The notes beneath the pieces were generated by a model that was given only the letters and a program-made list of their open reading frames with translations, searched no databases and was not told the DNA's origin. From Leishmania mexicana MHOM/GT/2001/U1103 (taxonomy: Eukaryota; Euglenozoa; Kinetoplastea; Trypanosomatida; Trypanosomatidae), in assembly GCF_000234665.1 (NCBI RefSeq), contig NC_018330.1:617274-681273 (forward strand): a stretch of DNA of 64,000 bases, given 5' to 3'. A program made the position numbers and the translations under genes. Shown in pieces: positions 10,714 to 21,460 of this stretch. Position 1 is the stretch's first letter. Each line of letters begins with the position of its first letter.

Positions 10714-11558
10714 CCGTCTGTTGAGGACTGCTAAACCAGCTGCTCATCCACGTCACCATGCAGGCCTCCTACCCCCCTCCCCCCACACACACCGGATTGG
10801 CACTCGCTTGACTCTCCGTAAAGCATCTTTCGCTTCCTCTTCTCCCTCATCGCTGGTGAGTGCGCGGTGTAACATAAGCGTGAACTCGTCTAAGTGTTAA
10901 GTAGCTTCTCTTGTGCGCGTACGATGAATATGTCTGTCTCGCTCCACAGCCCATGAGGCCTTAAAAGAGCACATGCATACACATACAGGTATATAGGCGC
11001 GTTGAGAGACAGCGCTGTGCACCACTGCAGAGTGCTGCAGCGACGCCTACATGTGCATGTGCGTGCGCCTGTGCGTTCGATGCGACTGCCTGCATCAAGT
11101 CGCGTCGTCGTTTCTCGCTATGTCGGTACCATGAATGCGCTCGTAATCCACGGGAAAGACGTGCACTGACCGACGGGTGCCTCTCCTCGCCGTGGTGTGT
11201 GGTAAGCTGTGCCGCCTCTCCGTCTCCAGCTTTATCATCACTCCGCCCACCACACCGTTGCCGCCCCTTCCTGCACCTTTGCTCACATTCTTGCCCCGAC
11301 AACCGCCAGCCAGGACGGATTCTCCTCCTCCTCCCGCCGCAGTGGGCAGTCGCACGGGTCTACTCGCGCTATCAACTTCCTCCATTGTTTCCCTGTTTTG
11401 TGTTGAGCGCTTTGACCGCTGCTTCCTGTGTCCCACGCACTCCCTCTTCACTCGTGTGTGCGTGCCTCTCTGTACTCAACGGCTTTGCTAAGCCCTATCG
11501 TCGCCACTCAAGCCCCCCCCCCTCTCCCCCTTTCGTCCTTCCTCTCACCTTTTTCGCC
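10714..11558. other. Intergenic spacer between UTP10 and MGMT
   Basis: No gene seen. It contains the UTP10 3' flank and a pyrimidine-rich 3' half. A likely splice acceptor for the next gene is the AG at 11341-11342 after CTCCTCCTCCTCCCGCCGC. The long C/T tract at about 11510-11555 has no AG between it and the ATG, so it must lie inside the 5' UTR. Confidence 0.5.
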
Positions 11559-12413
11559 ATGACAGCTCAGGTGAAACTCGAAAGACGCGCGTCCAAGGCG
11601 GTGGCTGCAGCCAAGAAGGCGTCCAAGGCGGTGCCGTGCTTACCCAAGTCCACTTCCGCCTCGTCGAGGCAGCGTGCCCAGGCGGCCTCAGCGCCCCTGG
11701 GGAGCACTGACCCTGTGCAGGTGTACCTGCGCACCGTCATCACCCCGCTCGGGCCATTTTCGCTTTACGTGGATGCTGAAGGTGCCGTGCGCTTCTGTCA
11801 CTGGCAGCGCAGCGCGCCTGGTGACGCCGCCTCGCTTTATACCGAGGCACAGGAGGTGTGCGCCACAATGCAGTCCCGCTGGTACAAGAGCACGTCTGTG
11901 ACGGTGGCGGGTGTGTGGGCCGATGGCGCCGACGGGGGGTCGGAGCTGCCCGGTGAACGCGCAGTGGCGCTCATGAGGAACTATTTCAATCCTTCCACGG
12001 CGAAGGCTGGCCGACCAGAAGAGCTGGAGCGCCTCCTGCTGCAGGTGCCGATTGTCTATCCGCCTACGACCGCCTTCATGGCGCAGACGTGGGCGACGCT
12101 GCGCCACACTGTTCCCTCCGGCAAGACCATTTCCTATAAGGGTCTGGGGGTCCGTGTGAATAAGGCACGGAATCTGCCTGCCTCGGCTGCAGCGGCGCCA
12201 CGTGCCATTGGTGTGGCTATGGGGGCCAACCCCTTACCCGTCATTGTGCCCTGCCACCGTGTTTTATCGTCGACGAACTCGCTAGGCGGATACGGGCCCG
12301 GGTTGCGTTTCAAGGTTTGGCTACTACGACACGAGCAGGCGGCCATTGCGGCCGACAAGCTGCGCGTAGGCGAAGAGGAGACCGCTGTGTGCACTGCGGC
12401 TTCTCGTCGTTGA
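11559..12413 (+). CDS. MGMT: O6-methylguanine-DNA methyltransferase
   Basis: 284 aa, ATG at 11559 (GCC ATG A context). The C-terminal half carries the alkyltransferase signature: the DNA-binding block with VPSGKTISYKGLG (helix-turn-helix region), RAIGVAMGANPLP, and IVPCHRV, in which Cys232 is the methyl-acceptor, followed by SLGGYGPGLRFKVWLLRHE. Acceptor Cys and the following His-Arg are intact, so this is an active-type suicide enzyme and not an alkyltransferase-like protein (which has Trp at that position). It transfers the methyl group from O6-methylguanine in DNA to its own cysteine, directly reversing alkylation damage. The N-terminal ~50 residues are Lys/Ala/Ser-rich, plausibly a nuclear targeting and DNA-contact tail; the family is usually about 170-210 aa. 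A residual N-terminal domain (PLGPFSLYVDAEGAVRFCHW) precedes the catalytic domain. The downstream spacer carries SIDER2 copy A, probably within this gene's 3' UTR. Confidence 0.93.
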   Translation: MTAQVKLERRASKAVAAAKKASKAVPCLPKSTSASSRQRAQAASAPLGSTDPVQVYLRTVITPLGPFSLYVDAEGAVRFCHWQRSAPGDAASLYTEAQEVCATMQSRWYKSTSVTVAGVWADGADGGSELPGERAVALMRNYFNPSTAKAGRPEELERLLLQVPIVYPPTTAFMAQTWATLRHTVPSGKTISYKGLGVRVNKARNLPASAAAAPRAIGVAMGANPLPVIVPCHRVLSSTNSLGGYGPGLRFKVWLLRHEQAAIAADKLRVGEEETAVCTAASRR

Positions 12414-13507
12414 TGAGGGCGGCAAAGACTTTAGCAGGGGCAGACAGCCCCAGTGCCCCCCTCCCCCGCCCCCGTTCCCGTCCCCTTCTACAACCCCAGC
12501 CTTTCCAGTGCTTCGCCAGCACTATCAGTTTCTCTAGCCTACGAAAGAGCGCATATGCGTCGGTGTCTTCATCGCACTAGACGGAAGCCGGCATACACAC
12601 ACACACACACGTACTCCCCGCACATCCCGCTCCTATCCCTTCTGCATCTGTCTGTTTACATCTTCTGCATCGCGACCTTCCTGACGACCTTTGGCATTCG
12701 CTCTGCTACCGCGTGCAACCACCACCGTCTGTCGATCATCACCGTGGGGACCTTTCATTCGTCGGCTTTGAAGGCAGTCTCTCCTGTTCTTCCTTTTCGT
12801 CGTTGTTTCTCTGCGTAGCGCGGGTGGTGGTGGTGGCATCACACCCCGTGGTGACAGGACCCGCGCCACGTGCGCCCCCCCTCCCCCCGTGTGTGTGTGT
12901 GCGACGGTTCCCCCGCTACGCCGTATCCTGGCCGACTTGCTTCTCACACGCGCATGCTCACGTCTCTTTCATTCTTTTCGCTCTCCCTCCCCCCGCGCGC
13001 ACCGCGACTCCCCAACACCTCTTGTTGAATGACATTGCTCGTGTTGTGCTCGTCAGCGCGACTGAGTATGGTGAGCTGAAGGGGGATGGCGGTGTGCTGG
13101 GCTCGATTTCTATGTGCGCGAGAGAGAAGGGTGCTGTCTCTTACCCCTCGTACGTGGCTGCATGCGCAAGCAGAGAGAGAGCGAGTCGCCAGGCTCTAGC
13201 CATGAGTGCCACAACCAGCGGGCACCTATTCGGCGGAAGCACCGATGCAACTCCAGTCCGGCATCATAGACAGCAAGAGAAACGGGGGACAAGAATATCA
13301 ACCCGCCCGCACACATGCGCGCATGTGTGCGGGCGATGTCTGCAGGATCAGCGACCGCCTTGTGCTTGGAGGTGGGCTCAAGGGTGGAGGGGCGACATGG
13401 CGTCCATGACTCCTGAGGCGGCGAGAGGTTGGCGGGCAGGTCTTCAGGTGTCTAAGCATGTATTTGTGCTCAAAGCGTTTTGAAAAACCCTCTTTGCCCT
13501 GATGACG
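12414..13507. other. 3' flank of MGMT before SIDER2 copy A
   Basis: No gene supported. It has a CA run (about 12595-12610), C-rich tracts and a GT run near 12890-12900. A frame running to 13483 from an ATG at about 13202 encodes Arg/Cys-rich low-quality sequence and was not accepted as a gene. Confidence 0.55.
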
Positions 13508-14009
13508 GGCGTACGCACATCTCGCAGTGCGTGGTATCACTGGGTTCAGGTGTCCCCCACCCTCTGTGTTGGGGGAGGCCAGGTAGCCCCCCTCCCCCCT
13601 CCCTCTATCCCTGCCCATGCTGAACCACTTCTGGTGGTGACAGGGCCAGGTGGCTACGACGTGTGTGGGGGGAGGACAGAGAGATGCACCGCTACCGGTG
13701 TCGGCGGTGAGGTCGTGGATGGCGCTGCGTTGGAGCCACCTGCGCAGCGAATGGCGTGCGTGTGACGTCTGAGTCAGAGGCCGTGCTCTCGGATGGCTGA
13801 GTCGGCGCATTGCTGCAACGCGTGCATCTACGGCTGCTCCGCACGGCGCGGCGGGTGCCTGTGGCAGGTCTGGAGGGGGTAGGGCGCCGTTTGGGCACAT
13901 GCTGTATGGCTGAGAGTGGACACGTTGAAGAAGGAAAAGCACGGAGCACCGCACAACACCACCGCCGACACCGCCGACACCACCGCCGCCGCCGCTGCTT
14001 CTCCTCTTC
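13508..14009 (+). mobile_element. SIDER2-type retroposon, copy A (full length)
   Basis: About 500 bp, present in four other places in the window. Its 5' part holds the ingi-clade hallmark (Pr77-like): CCCTG at 13609 pairs with CAGGG at 13641, enclosing an ACCAC/GTGGT hairpin, the arrangement of the trypanosomatid HDV-like ribozyme motif. The central ~250 bp (from GATGGCGCTGCG to GTTGAAGA) is identical by eye to copies D and E. The 3' end is A-rich (GAAGAAGGAAAAGCACGG) followed by a CACCGC repeat, fitting a retroposon tail. SIDERs are short non-autonomous relatives of ingi/L1Tc elements; in Leishmania SIDER2 copies in 3' UTRs are known to destabilise mRNAs. It lies in the sense orientation downstream of MGMT. 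Confidence 0.82.
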
Positions 14010-14491
14010 ACTAGCCACTCCGTGGCAGCCGTGGCAACGCAACATCAACGTGCCACCTCAGCTGCACTACCCCGACTGCTCGTTTTCGTGCGTTGTGTCA
14101 CTCGCATCCCCTCCCCTCTTTCTGTTTCCCCGCCTCCGCTTCTGCTCCGCGCACTTTGCGTCTGTCTGTCTACCTCCGTGCTCCGATGCCGGTGCACGTC
14201 TTCGCCTTCCCACTGACTGTGGCGGCGCGTGTGTGCCTGGCTGAGCCCGTTGTCCGAGGCCCCCCCTCCCCCTGCGCTCTGCACTGCAAGGCCCTCCTCC
14301 TTTGCTGCCCCTCTCAGAGTAACGCCGGCCTCGTGGGGAGACACAACACGCAAAGACGTAGGAGGGGGAGGTACTCGCTCAACAAAACAAGCGGACGGCG
14401 TACACCTGTTCTCACCTCGCCCGCCACTCTTCCTGCTGGGTTGCGCACGCCTACTGTGTAGGAGTAGCAGCGGGAGAGCGCACTAATCAAG
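14010..14491. other. 5' flank of the zinc-finger gene
   Basis: Pyrimidine-rich spacer (14070-14190) with several candidate AG acceptors, for example TGCCCCTCTCAG ending at 14317. No gene seen. Confidence 0.45.
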
Positions 14492-16327
14492 ATGCCTGTG
14501 CCTGGCGCCAGCCACGGAAGAGCTGCTGATGGAGCAGCGGTCGGCTTCACGGTGCATTTGGTCTGCCCCCACTGTGCCAAGGAGTTCACCGGCAATTCCA
14601 GCACGAGTGGCGTGCGCAGCAACTACCGACGCCACCTCCTCACCCATACTGGCGAGCGGCCCTTCCCATGCTCATATTGCCACCAACGCTTTACCACGAA
14701 GCCAAACCTCCGTCGGCATGTGCGGCTGGTTCACCCGCTCCAGGCAACCCCGTCTACCCAGGTACGCCACCCAGACGGCAAAGAGGCCGCAGAAGATGTG
14801 GCGGCAGCCGCACCCCCGCCGCTGCCGGAGATGCACCTGCCTCCCGCCACCACGGCGAATGTAGCACTGCCTGCCTCCACTGTAAGCACAGCAGCAGCAG
14901 CCAACGTAAACCCTGGCCCGTCCTGCTCGCTGCTACTGCTTCAGCAAGCCGACCCTGCCGCCTTCACGTGTGAGGACTGCGAGTTGGAGATCCGCAGTCG
15001 CGCCAAACTGCGCCGGCACAGGCGATACTACTGTCCTTTTCGCGAAAACATCTTCGCCGACCCAGTGAAGGACGCCGTGGACCTGTATCGGACGCAGCAA
15101 CAGCAGCAGGGACACCGACAGCGCTACAGCAGTGTTAGCAGCAGCGGCAGCAGCGATGAAGTTGACCTCGCCGAAGAGGACACGCACAACGGTGACGGTG
15201 ATTGCATCTCGTCAGTGGGTAGACCCTTCAGGCGACCTAGTCGCACGACAAGTTTGCCACTCGCGCTGACAGAGGGGGAGCGGCATTATCTCTCTCACGT
15301 CGCGGAACGAAGTGGGCTGAAGTTTGTCGAGGACGCGTACGCCAGCGACGATAGCGCCGAGGGCGGCCTCCACGGCGTCATGTTCTCCGACACCTCTTCA
15401 TCGTCCGCGTCGAGTCGATCCCCTTGTCGGGCGACGATGATGCCACTGGTCCCACGGCATCCGCGTAGTCCCGCAAGGGCACATGGTGCTTTGTCGGCAC
15501 CGAAACGCACCCCGCTGCACGGCCCCCTCCCGTCGCCATCTTCCTCTTCCAACCAGCGGGTGTTGCACAGCTCACAGACTACTGCCTCTGCGTTGTCGCT
15601 TGTTCTGCCAAACACGTCTCCCCTGATCCGCCATGCCGGTGCCGTCGATCGCCCCATAAACGTGGGGGGCAGCACCCCTAGAAGTGAGAGCACCGCGGCA
15701 GAGGACGCGAAGGACGACGATGAGGATGATACGATTGGGGCGTGGACACCGGAGGATCTTCTGCACCTGCATCACTACCGACGGGGCAGTGGGCACCGGC
15801 GTGAGCGCCACATCCTGCAGAAGCGGCTGCGTGCGCAGGAGGGGGCGTTGATGGCGTTGGCCACCGATTCGCCGCGCCGACAACCACGCAAGCCGCGTGT
15901 CGCTCGTGTAGGCGCAGTGCGGCACGGCAGCGACACAGCGGTGGGAGAGGCGGAGGCGACACGCCTCCAAGTAACTCCGTCTGCCAATGTCGCGCACCCC
16001 AGCACCTCCACAGCTGCGGCAGCCTATGCGTACGTGGGGCCTTCGCAGTCACTGCTCACTCCGCAGGTGGTGGCTCAGGCAGAGAGCCTGCTTGTTCTTA
16101 GTTGGCGCCGCCCGCGACGCGGGAAGGACGGTGCCGCGAACGCGTTTGTGTGCCCCTACTGCGCTGACTACACAGTGCTGGCCAGCCAGCGTGGGTTGCG
16201 GGCACATGCGATGCGGGTGCATGCCGAGGAGGTGGCCAAGGTTCGCGCGCGCGTTGTAGCGACGGAGGCGGCACCGGTAGAGGAAGGTCGCGCACCCGAG
16301 TCAAGAGACGGCAAGGCGTCGCCTTGA
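14492..16327 (+). CDS. C2H2 zinc-finger protein, four finger-like motifs
   Basis: 611 aa, ATG at 14492. Two consecutive classical C2H2 fingers lie near the N-terminus: C25-C28/H48-H52, with a long finger loop, then the canonical linker THTGERPFPC leading to C60-C63/H76-H81. A third motif at C160-C163/H176/C181 is CCHC-like. A fourth finger, C554-C557/H572/H577, lies near the C-terminus. The middle (about 200-540) is Ser/Arg/acidic low-complexity sequence with no recognised domain. The TGEKP-type linker between fingers 1 and 2 suggests nucleic-acid binding, but trypanosomatids use few gene-specific DNA-binding factors, so an RNA-binding or chromatin role is equally possible. No specific orthologue was recognised. 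Confidence 0.85.
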   Translation: MPVPGASHGRAADGAAVGFTVHLVCPHCAKEFTGNSSTSGVRSNYRRHLLTHTGERPFPCSYCHQRFTTKPNLRRHVRLVHPLQATPSTQVRHPDGKEAAEDVAAAAPPPLPEMHLPPATTANVALPASTVSTAAAANVNPGPSCSLLLLQQADPAAFTCEDCELEIRSRAKLRRHRRYYCPFRENIFADPVKDAVDLYRTQQQQQGHRQRYSSVSSSGSSDEVDLAEEDTHNGDGDCISSVGRPFRRPSRTTSLPLALTEGERHYLSHVAERSGLKFVEDAYASDDSAEGGLHGVMFSDTSSSSASSRSPCRATMMPLVPRHPRSPARAHGALSAPKRTPLHGPLPSPSSSSNQRVLHSSQTTASALSLVLPNTSPLIRHAGAVDRPINVGGSTPRSESTAAEDAKDDDEDDTIGAWTPEDLLHLHHYRRGSGHRRERHILQKRLRAQEGALMALATDSPRRQPRKPRVARVGAVRHGSDTAVGEAEATRLQVTPSANVAHPSTSTAAAAYAYVGPSQSLLTPQVVAQAESLLVLSWRRPRRGKDGAANAFVCPYCADYTVLASQRGLRAHAMRVHAEEVAKVRARVVATEAAPVEEGRAPESRDGKASP

Positions 16328-17075
16328 GTCATGAACGCAATGCTAGTGGCGCGCGAGTAGGGGAGACTGGGGTGTGTGTTCATCGATGCCTGCACCGTGC
16401 TTGCTCTTCAAAGCAGGAAAGGTGCTGCTGAGGTGCGTGGGCACGGGTGTCTGCGCTCGTTCCCCCACCAGCGGGTGCTGAGCTGCTCCCCGGTGACGGG
16501 GGTCAGCGAGAAGGCGCCCAAACGGAGAAGCAACAAAAACGAACACTTTGAAAAGCGGAGAAGTAGGCGCTGGGCTGTACAACATCCCGAGAACCCCTTG
16601 GCCGTTGCTGATGTGCCCAATCCACGGCGCGCCGCCCCCAAAAAGAAAGGGAGAATGGTGGAGGGGGGGGGACATGGAAAGCACACGCTGATGAGCACGG
16701 CGAGGTGTCACGGCGCGCTTAATATCGGCCCTTTTCTGCTGGATGCTTTGACGCAGGCCTTGCACGCGTGCTCCGACATGTTTTTTCCTTCATGGCAAAA
16801 CTCGTGCTGCCCCTCTCCCCCTTCCTCCCTTTCCTCATTCTCCATGGCATCACCTCTCCCGCAGCTGGTCAGTGGGGGATCCGCTCCATCCCCACGGCGC
16901 TGCAAAGGCCGTGGCTGCCTCGGGATTGTCTCCAGAGAGTCAATGGGGGTGGTGCTTCGTCCATCTTGGGAGGGGGGGGTGGAGGCTGCGTACACATCCA
17001 CCTCCATCTCTCCCTTACAGGGCCTTGTGCTGTGCTCTTGGGTCTGTCCGCTCTTCCCTTCTCCTTGAGGATGGG
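16328..17075. other. 3' flank of the zinc-finger gene
   Basis: No gene seen. It contains a run of G residues near 16663-16672 and mixed sequence up to the start of SIDER2 fragment B. Open frames here lack credible starts or domains. Confidence 0.5.
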
Positions 17076-17289
17076 GGACATCTCGCAGTGCGTGGTATCA
17101 CAGGGTTCAGGTGTCCCCCACCCTCTGTGTTGGGGGAGGCCAGGTAGCCCCCCTCCCCCCTCCCTCTATCCCTGCCCATGCTGAACCACTTCTGGTGGTG
17201 ACAGGGCCAGGTGGCTACGACGTGTGGGGGGGAGGACAGAGAGATGCACCGCTACCGGTGTCGGCGGCGAGGTCGTGGATGGCGCTGCG
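17076..17289 (+). mobile_element. SIDER2 5' fragment, copy B
   Basis: About 214 bp matching the 5' part of copies A, D and E, including the hallmark (CCCTG at 17170, CAGGG at 17202, with the same 37-nt span as in the other copies). The match stops abruptly after GATGGCGCTGCG at 17289, and the following sequence is unrelated to the SIDER2 3' half. Keeping the 5' end and losing the 3' end is the reverse of usual non-LTR 5' truncation. The sequence that follows shows decayed endonuclease motifs, so this may be the start of a longer DIRE-like element. Confidence 0.75.
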
Positions 17290-17760
17290 ACAGCAAGCAC
17301 GTGTGCACCATCCATTTGGTAGGCGAGGTGTCAGCGCGACTCGAATGCGTTTCCTCACACGGCCCTCACACAGCTTACTGGTGGGGGGAGTCTGAGTGCC
17401 ACCCCGACGGATGCACAGCGGGTGGCGAACCGGCATGATGGGGGAGCGGCTGGGATGCGCCTACTACTTTAGTGGTTGAAATCCCCACATCAGGAGCAGC
17501 ACGACTGACTTTTACTCCTTCTAGTGCAACAGACACGTCCGCTCGTCGCATGATCACGTCGCACCGAGCCCCTGGCGCCAACGTAGCGCCAGCAGTGCAG
17601 AGTTCAGCGGACCGCTTCCCCCTCCCCCACATCCGCGAACCCGCGCGGCAACGTTTTCTTCTAGGTGACTTTCATTGCATCTGAAAGAAAATAGCGCCTG
17701 ACGTCACCGTGGAATGTCTTCCGCGACACTGTTTGCACCCGTCATGGCCACTAGCGGGAA
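17290..17760 (+). pseudogene. Possible degenerate ingi-related element (DIRE) endonuclease remnant
   Basis: In one reading frame from about 17451 the sequence runs WDAPTTLVVEIPTSG, then GAARLTFTPSS, then FLLGDFH at 17655-17675, a stop at 17682-17684, and IAPDVTVEC at 17691-17717. These parallel, in order, the VEVP...RL strand, the LLGDFNAHH motif and the SSPDVT motif of the apurinic/apyrimidinic-type endonuclease of ingi/L1Tc/R1-like retrotransposons, with Asn replaced by His and a deletion between the last two motifs. It directly follows a SIDER2-type 5' hallmark, where the endonuclease of an autonomous relative would be. Leishmania genomes are known to carry heavily decayed DIREs. The call rests on short motifs read by eye and is tentative. 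Confidence 0.35.
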
Positions 17761-20700
17761 GCGAGGCTTCGGTGCGCTGGTGCAGCTCCCAGTAGCACAG
17801 CCGGCGACAGCACCCCGGGGCAGATGGTGTCCCAACGAAGGCATCGGGACCAGCCAGACCTCTGACTGGAGTGCGTAATGCAACCGCTGTCCTCACCGCT
17901 GCCAGTTCCCATCCCAGCTTCAGAGGCCAACAAACAGGCTGCCATAATATAGAGTGCGGTGCAGGCCGAAGAGGAAGACCCACAGGTGCATCGCAACAAG
18001 CTACGCGCCGCCAAAGGACTTGTAGACTGACTGGAGGCGCAGGGGCAGCAGCAACGACGGCGTGGCGCCGTGTCGGAGCCGGAAGATGGTGAGATGAGAG
18101 TGTTTGCCGCCTCCACTCGCCAGGCGCTCGACAGAGGAGGGACTATGTAGGCGAGCCGCGCACAAGCACGGAGGGGTTGAGGCGGAAACAGTAGAGAGAG
18201 GGAGGTGCGCCCTGTCGGGCCTCTTCTCCCTCCCGCACTCCCTCTCCGCGCTTCTGTGCGCCATACACGGAGATGTAGCTTTTCTTTTTTTTCGCTCTTG
18301 ACAAGCACCAGTGTGCTTACACTCTCTCACTCAGTCGCGAGAACCACGTGAAAAGGCGGCAGTCCAGCCTGGGCGTATCCGCACGGCCTCTCTCCAGTGC
18401 TCTTCCCCCTTCCTTGTTCTCTTTCTCTCTCGTGTGTGTGTGTGTACTTGTGTTTCTATGCTAGGGTGTGTGCGGCGTTCGCTGCGGTGCTGCACTTGCG
18501 CCATTTCCCCCTCGGCTTCTCCGTCTTGTGTGTTTCTTATACACCCCCCTCCCTCTCTCTTGGCGTGTTGCCCTACGTGTGAAGGCTGTTTCCTTATTCT
18601 TGTGCCGTTCAGCTGCCTGCCAGCACTCGGCTTCCCCCGCTTCCCCCGCTTCCCCCGCTGCTTCCTCGTTGATTCTCCGCTCTCTGCTCTCACTCGTTCT
18701 GTTCGTCGCTCTCCGTGTGGGACATGTACCTCCAAGTGATAATTAAACACAGAATGAAATAGGGCTGACATGAGACAACGAGCTTTTCCATGTGCCGCTC
18801 CAACGAGCGCGTGTTGTGGGAGCCGCCGAAGAGGCGTGGGGCAGGGTTAAGCGCCTGATGACGCCATGAGTGTGTGCCCGCGCGTGGGCACTGTGTGATT
18901 GTGGATATTCATGTCGCAGTCGCCCCCTCTCCCTTCCCCTCCCACGCCCCATAACAGTAGCAGCAACAGGTGCCATGCCTGTGCCCCATGTGGTACGTGA
19001 TGCACATCTCCTCTCTCTTGTGCGCACAGGGTTTTCGGTGGACTGCACCCTCCCTACCTCTCTCTCCCATCTCACCCCCGTTGTCTTTCTCCACCTCCTG
19101 TAACCCCCTCCCTTCTTCCCACGCACACGTACACACGTGCGTACCTGAACCCTGCCGAATACGCCAGCAGTTCCGTGTGTGCGTTACGCAACCCCCACAC
19201 AACCCCCCCCCCCCACACACGTAGGCGAGCTTTCAAGGAAAAGAAATAGGCCGAACTCTTTTTTGTTCCTTCGGCTTTCTCTCTCCCCGTGTGTCTCCGT
19301 GCGCGCGCGTGTGTGCGTGTGTGTGCGTCTATTCATGCAAAAGTTGGCGGGCGGGCCCCGGTCTTGTTGTTGCTGTGTCTTTCCGCCTGCGTGATTGTGC
19401 GCGGTTGGGGAGCGAAAGCGTGAGAGGGTGGCTGTGTGCTGTGCGCCTCGACCATTGCGGCGGGTGGCTTCCCTTCGGTAGTCCTTTTGCCCTTTCCCAC
19501 CTCCGCCCATTTCCCCCCATACAGTGACCTGCCCTTCGCTCTTTTTTCCTTTTCCTCTCCTGCTTCACCTCTTGTACTTTCTCGGGGCCTGCTCTGCTGT
19601 CCTCGCCACTCCGCCACAGATTCCTCACCGTTCCGTCGCCCTCTCACCCTCCACACGCTCAACGCACGCCGGTTTTTCTGGGCGGCGCGTGTGCGCGCGT
19701 CCATTGCCAGCGTGGAGTGGAATAAGCAAAGCGAGAGGAGGAGGAGGGGAAAAAAAGGATTGGATACGGGGCGGAGGGAACAGCAGCGAAGGAGAGCGCT
19801 ATCGCCGCTCACAGAGGAGCACGCAGAAGGGGCGCACATCTTCGACACATGCGCGTGTTGTGTAGTCGGGCTTGTTTCGTGTTGACTCCCTTTTCTTTCT
19901 TTTGTTCTTCGCTGGCCCCTTCTGTGTGCTCGTCTGGTTCTCTCGTCTCGCCGGCTTCTCTCCTTTTCTCAGTCCGTCTGTATCTCGCAGTCTCTACACC
20001 GTGCGGTGGGGCAAGTGGGTTGTGCTGCACATTTCTTCCGCACGTTTCCTCTCTCTCTCGATCTCTACACAAAGTAACGCTGCAGCCGTGTTGTGTGTAC
20101 CCGTCTGTGTGTGTGTGTGTGTGCGTACAGTGGCGGCTGGCGCCTCTCACTCTTGTTGCCGCGCCTGTGAACGGTGTGTCTCGTCTGGCGCGCTCTCTGT
20201 TCTCCTTTCCTGTGATCTTCCTGTCGTCTCTCCTTCCGAGCATCGCCGTCGTGTGACTTGCGCGCCGTGCGTGTGCGGTTGGCTCTCTCTGTCCTTTTCG
20301 TCGTATTCTGGGTGATCTCTGCGTAGGCGCGGATAAAAAGAAGAAACTGGGGAAGAAGCGCGCGTGTTCTCTCTCTCTCTCTCTGAGTGTCTCTCAGTGT
20401 CTCGGCGCGCGTGTGTGTGTGTGTGTGCTCATTTTGGTTCCTGCTGCTGTATCGGTTGACACTTCACGCGACCTCCTTTGACGGTTCTCCCCTTCCCTCG
20501 CTACTTCACCGCCCTCCCTTCTCCCCTCAGCATAATCATCATCTTTTAGACTGCTGGCTGCCCTCCTCGTGTGTGTGCGTGTGTGCCTCTCTCTCTGTTT
20601 CTGTTCCTACAAGGACTGATTTCGTCTTTCTCCCCTGCCAGGCTGTTGCTGTGCCTCTGCCACCACCCCACCCCCAACTCTCCCCCTCGCCCTTCTTCTC

Positions 20701-21460
20701 TCCCGTGTTGCGGTGTACATCGCTGCGTGTTGTCGGCCCAGTGCACTTGACGTATCTTTGTCAGCCTGTGTACCTGTTTCTGTGTCCTTCTCTAGAGGCG
20801 GTTGTGTGTGCGTCTGCGTGTGTCTCTCTCTTACGGGCCCTGCTTCCGTTCTCGCTTCTCTTGCTGTCCCCCCCCCTCTCCTTGCTTCTTGACAGAGGGT
20901 TCCACAACGCATTCTCTGCAGCACGCACACACACGTACGCACGCGCCGCTCTCTCTTTCTATATCCATATTGGTCTTTATGCTTGTGGGTGTCTCTCGGT
21001 ATCCTCTTTTGAACGTGCCAAGCTCTCTATCGCCTGCATCGTCTACCGCCCGTGGCGGCGCCATCCATCACACAGGCGCTTTTTGGCGACGACGACCGCT
21101 GCTTCTTCTCGCCTCTCCTCCCTTCCCCTCGCTCTCGGTCTCTCTCGGCTGCCTGCTTTCTTCGTCCATTGCGAGAGCTTCCCGCTTCTCCCTCCCCTTT
21201 CTCGTGCCCCGTCGTGCCCTGTCGTGGCCGCCCGCCCCCTCCCTGTTCTTCTGGCGGTTTTCTTTATATTTGAACATCCCTTCCGACTCGGCTCGCGCGC
21301 ACACATCCCCCCTTCCCCTCCTCTTCTTTCGCGTCTCTCTTTCTCCCCCTCCTGTGGACCGCGTGGTGGGTCTTCGTCGTTGATACGCCTGCTCCCCTCT
21401 CTGTAGTCGGTGTGCACCTCTCCGAAAGGCGAACGGCCCTCTCCACCTCCTTGACTCTGC
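17761..21460. other. Long gene-free pyrimidine-rich spacer
   Basis: About 3.7 kb without a supported gene. From about 18390 to 21440 the + strand is largely C/T-rich with GT microsatellites (for example 18436-18447, 20106-20123 and 20409-20427), three copies of CTTCCCCCG at 18631-18657, a C-run near 19205-19213 and CT runs. Open frames of 150-340 codons in it encode Leu/Ser/Pro/Cys-rich low-complexity sequence on one strand and Arg/Glu-rich sequence on the other, as expected of a polypyrimidine bias. It probably contains the 3' UTR of the zinc-finger gene and a long region upstream of the DUF789-like gene. Confidence 0.55.
18631..18657 (+). repeat. Three tandem copies of a 9-mer (CTTCCCCCG)
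   Basis: Perfect threefold tandem repeat of a 9-base unit inside the pyrimidine-rich spacer. No function is evident. Confidence 0.85.

Noticed and set aside
12713..13483. 256-codon + strand frame after MGMT
   Set aside because: Runs through CA/GT and C-rich spacer; even the piece from the ATG at about 13202 has no recognisable domain and ends at the SIDER2 element.
13502..14011. Short recurring frames (60-240 codons) inside SIDER2 copies on both strands
   Set aside because: They recur because the element recurs; SIDERs are non-coding and the products have no domain.
17751..18308. 185-codon - strand frame
   Set aside because: Opposite to the cluster direction, Ser/Cys/Arg-rich, no domain; likely chance in an old degraded region.
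20387..21406. 339-codon + strand open frame in the pyrimidine-rich spacer
   Set aside because: Leu/Ser/Pro/Phe/Cys-rich product of a C/T-biased region, starts from a non-ATG codon, no domain or codon bias of the neighbouring genes.
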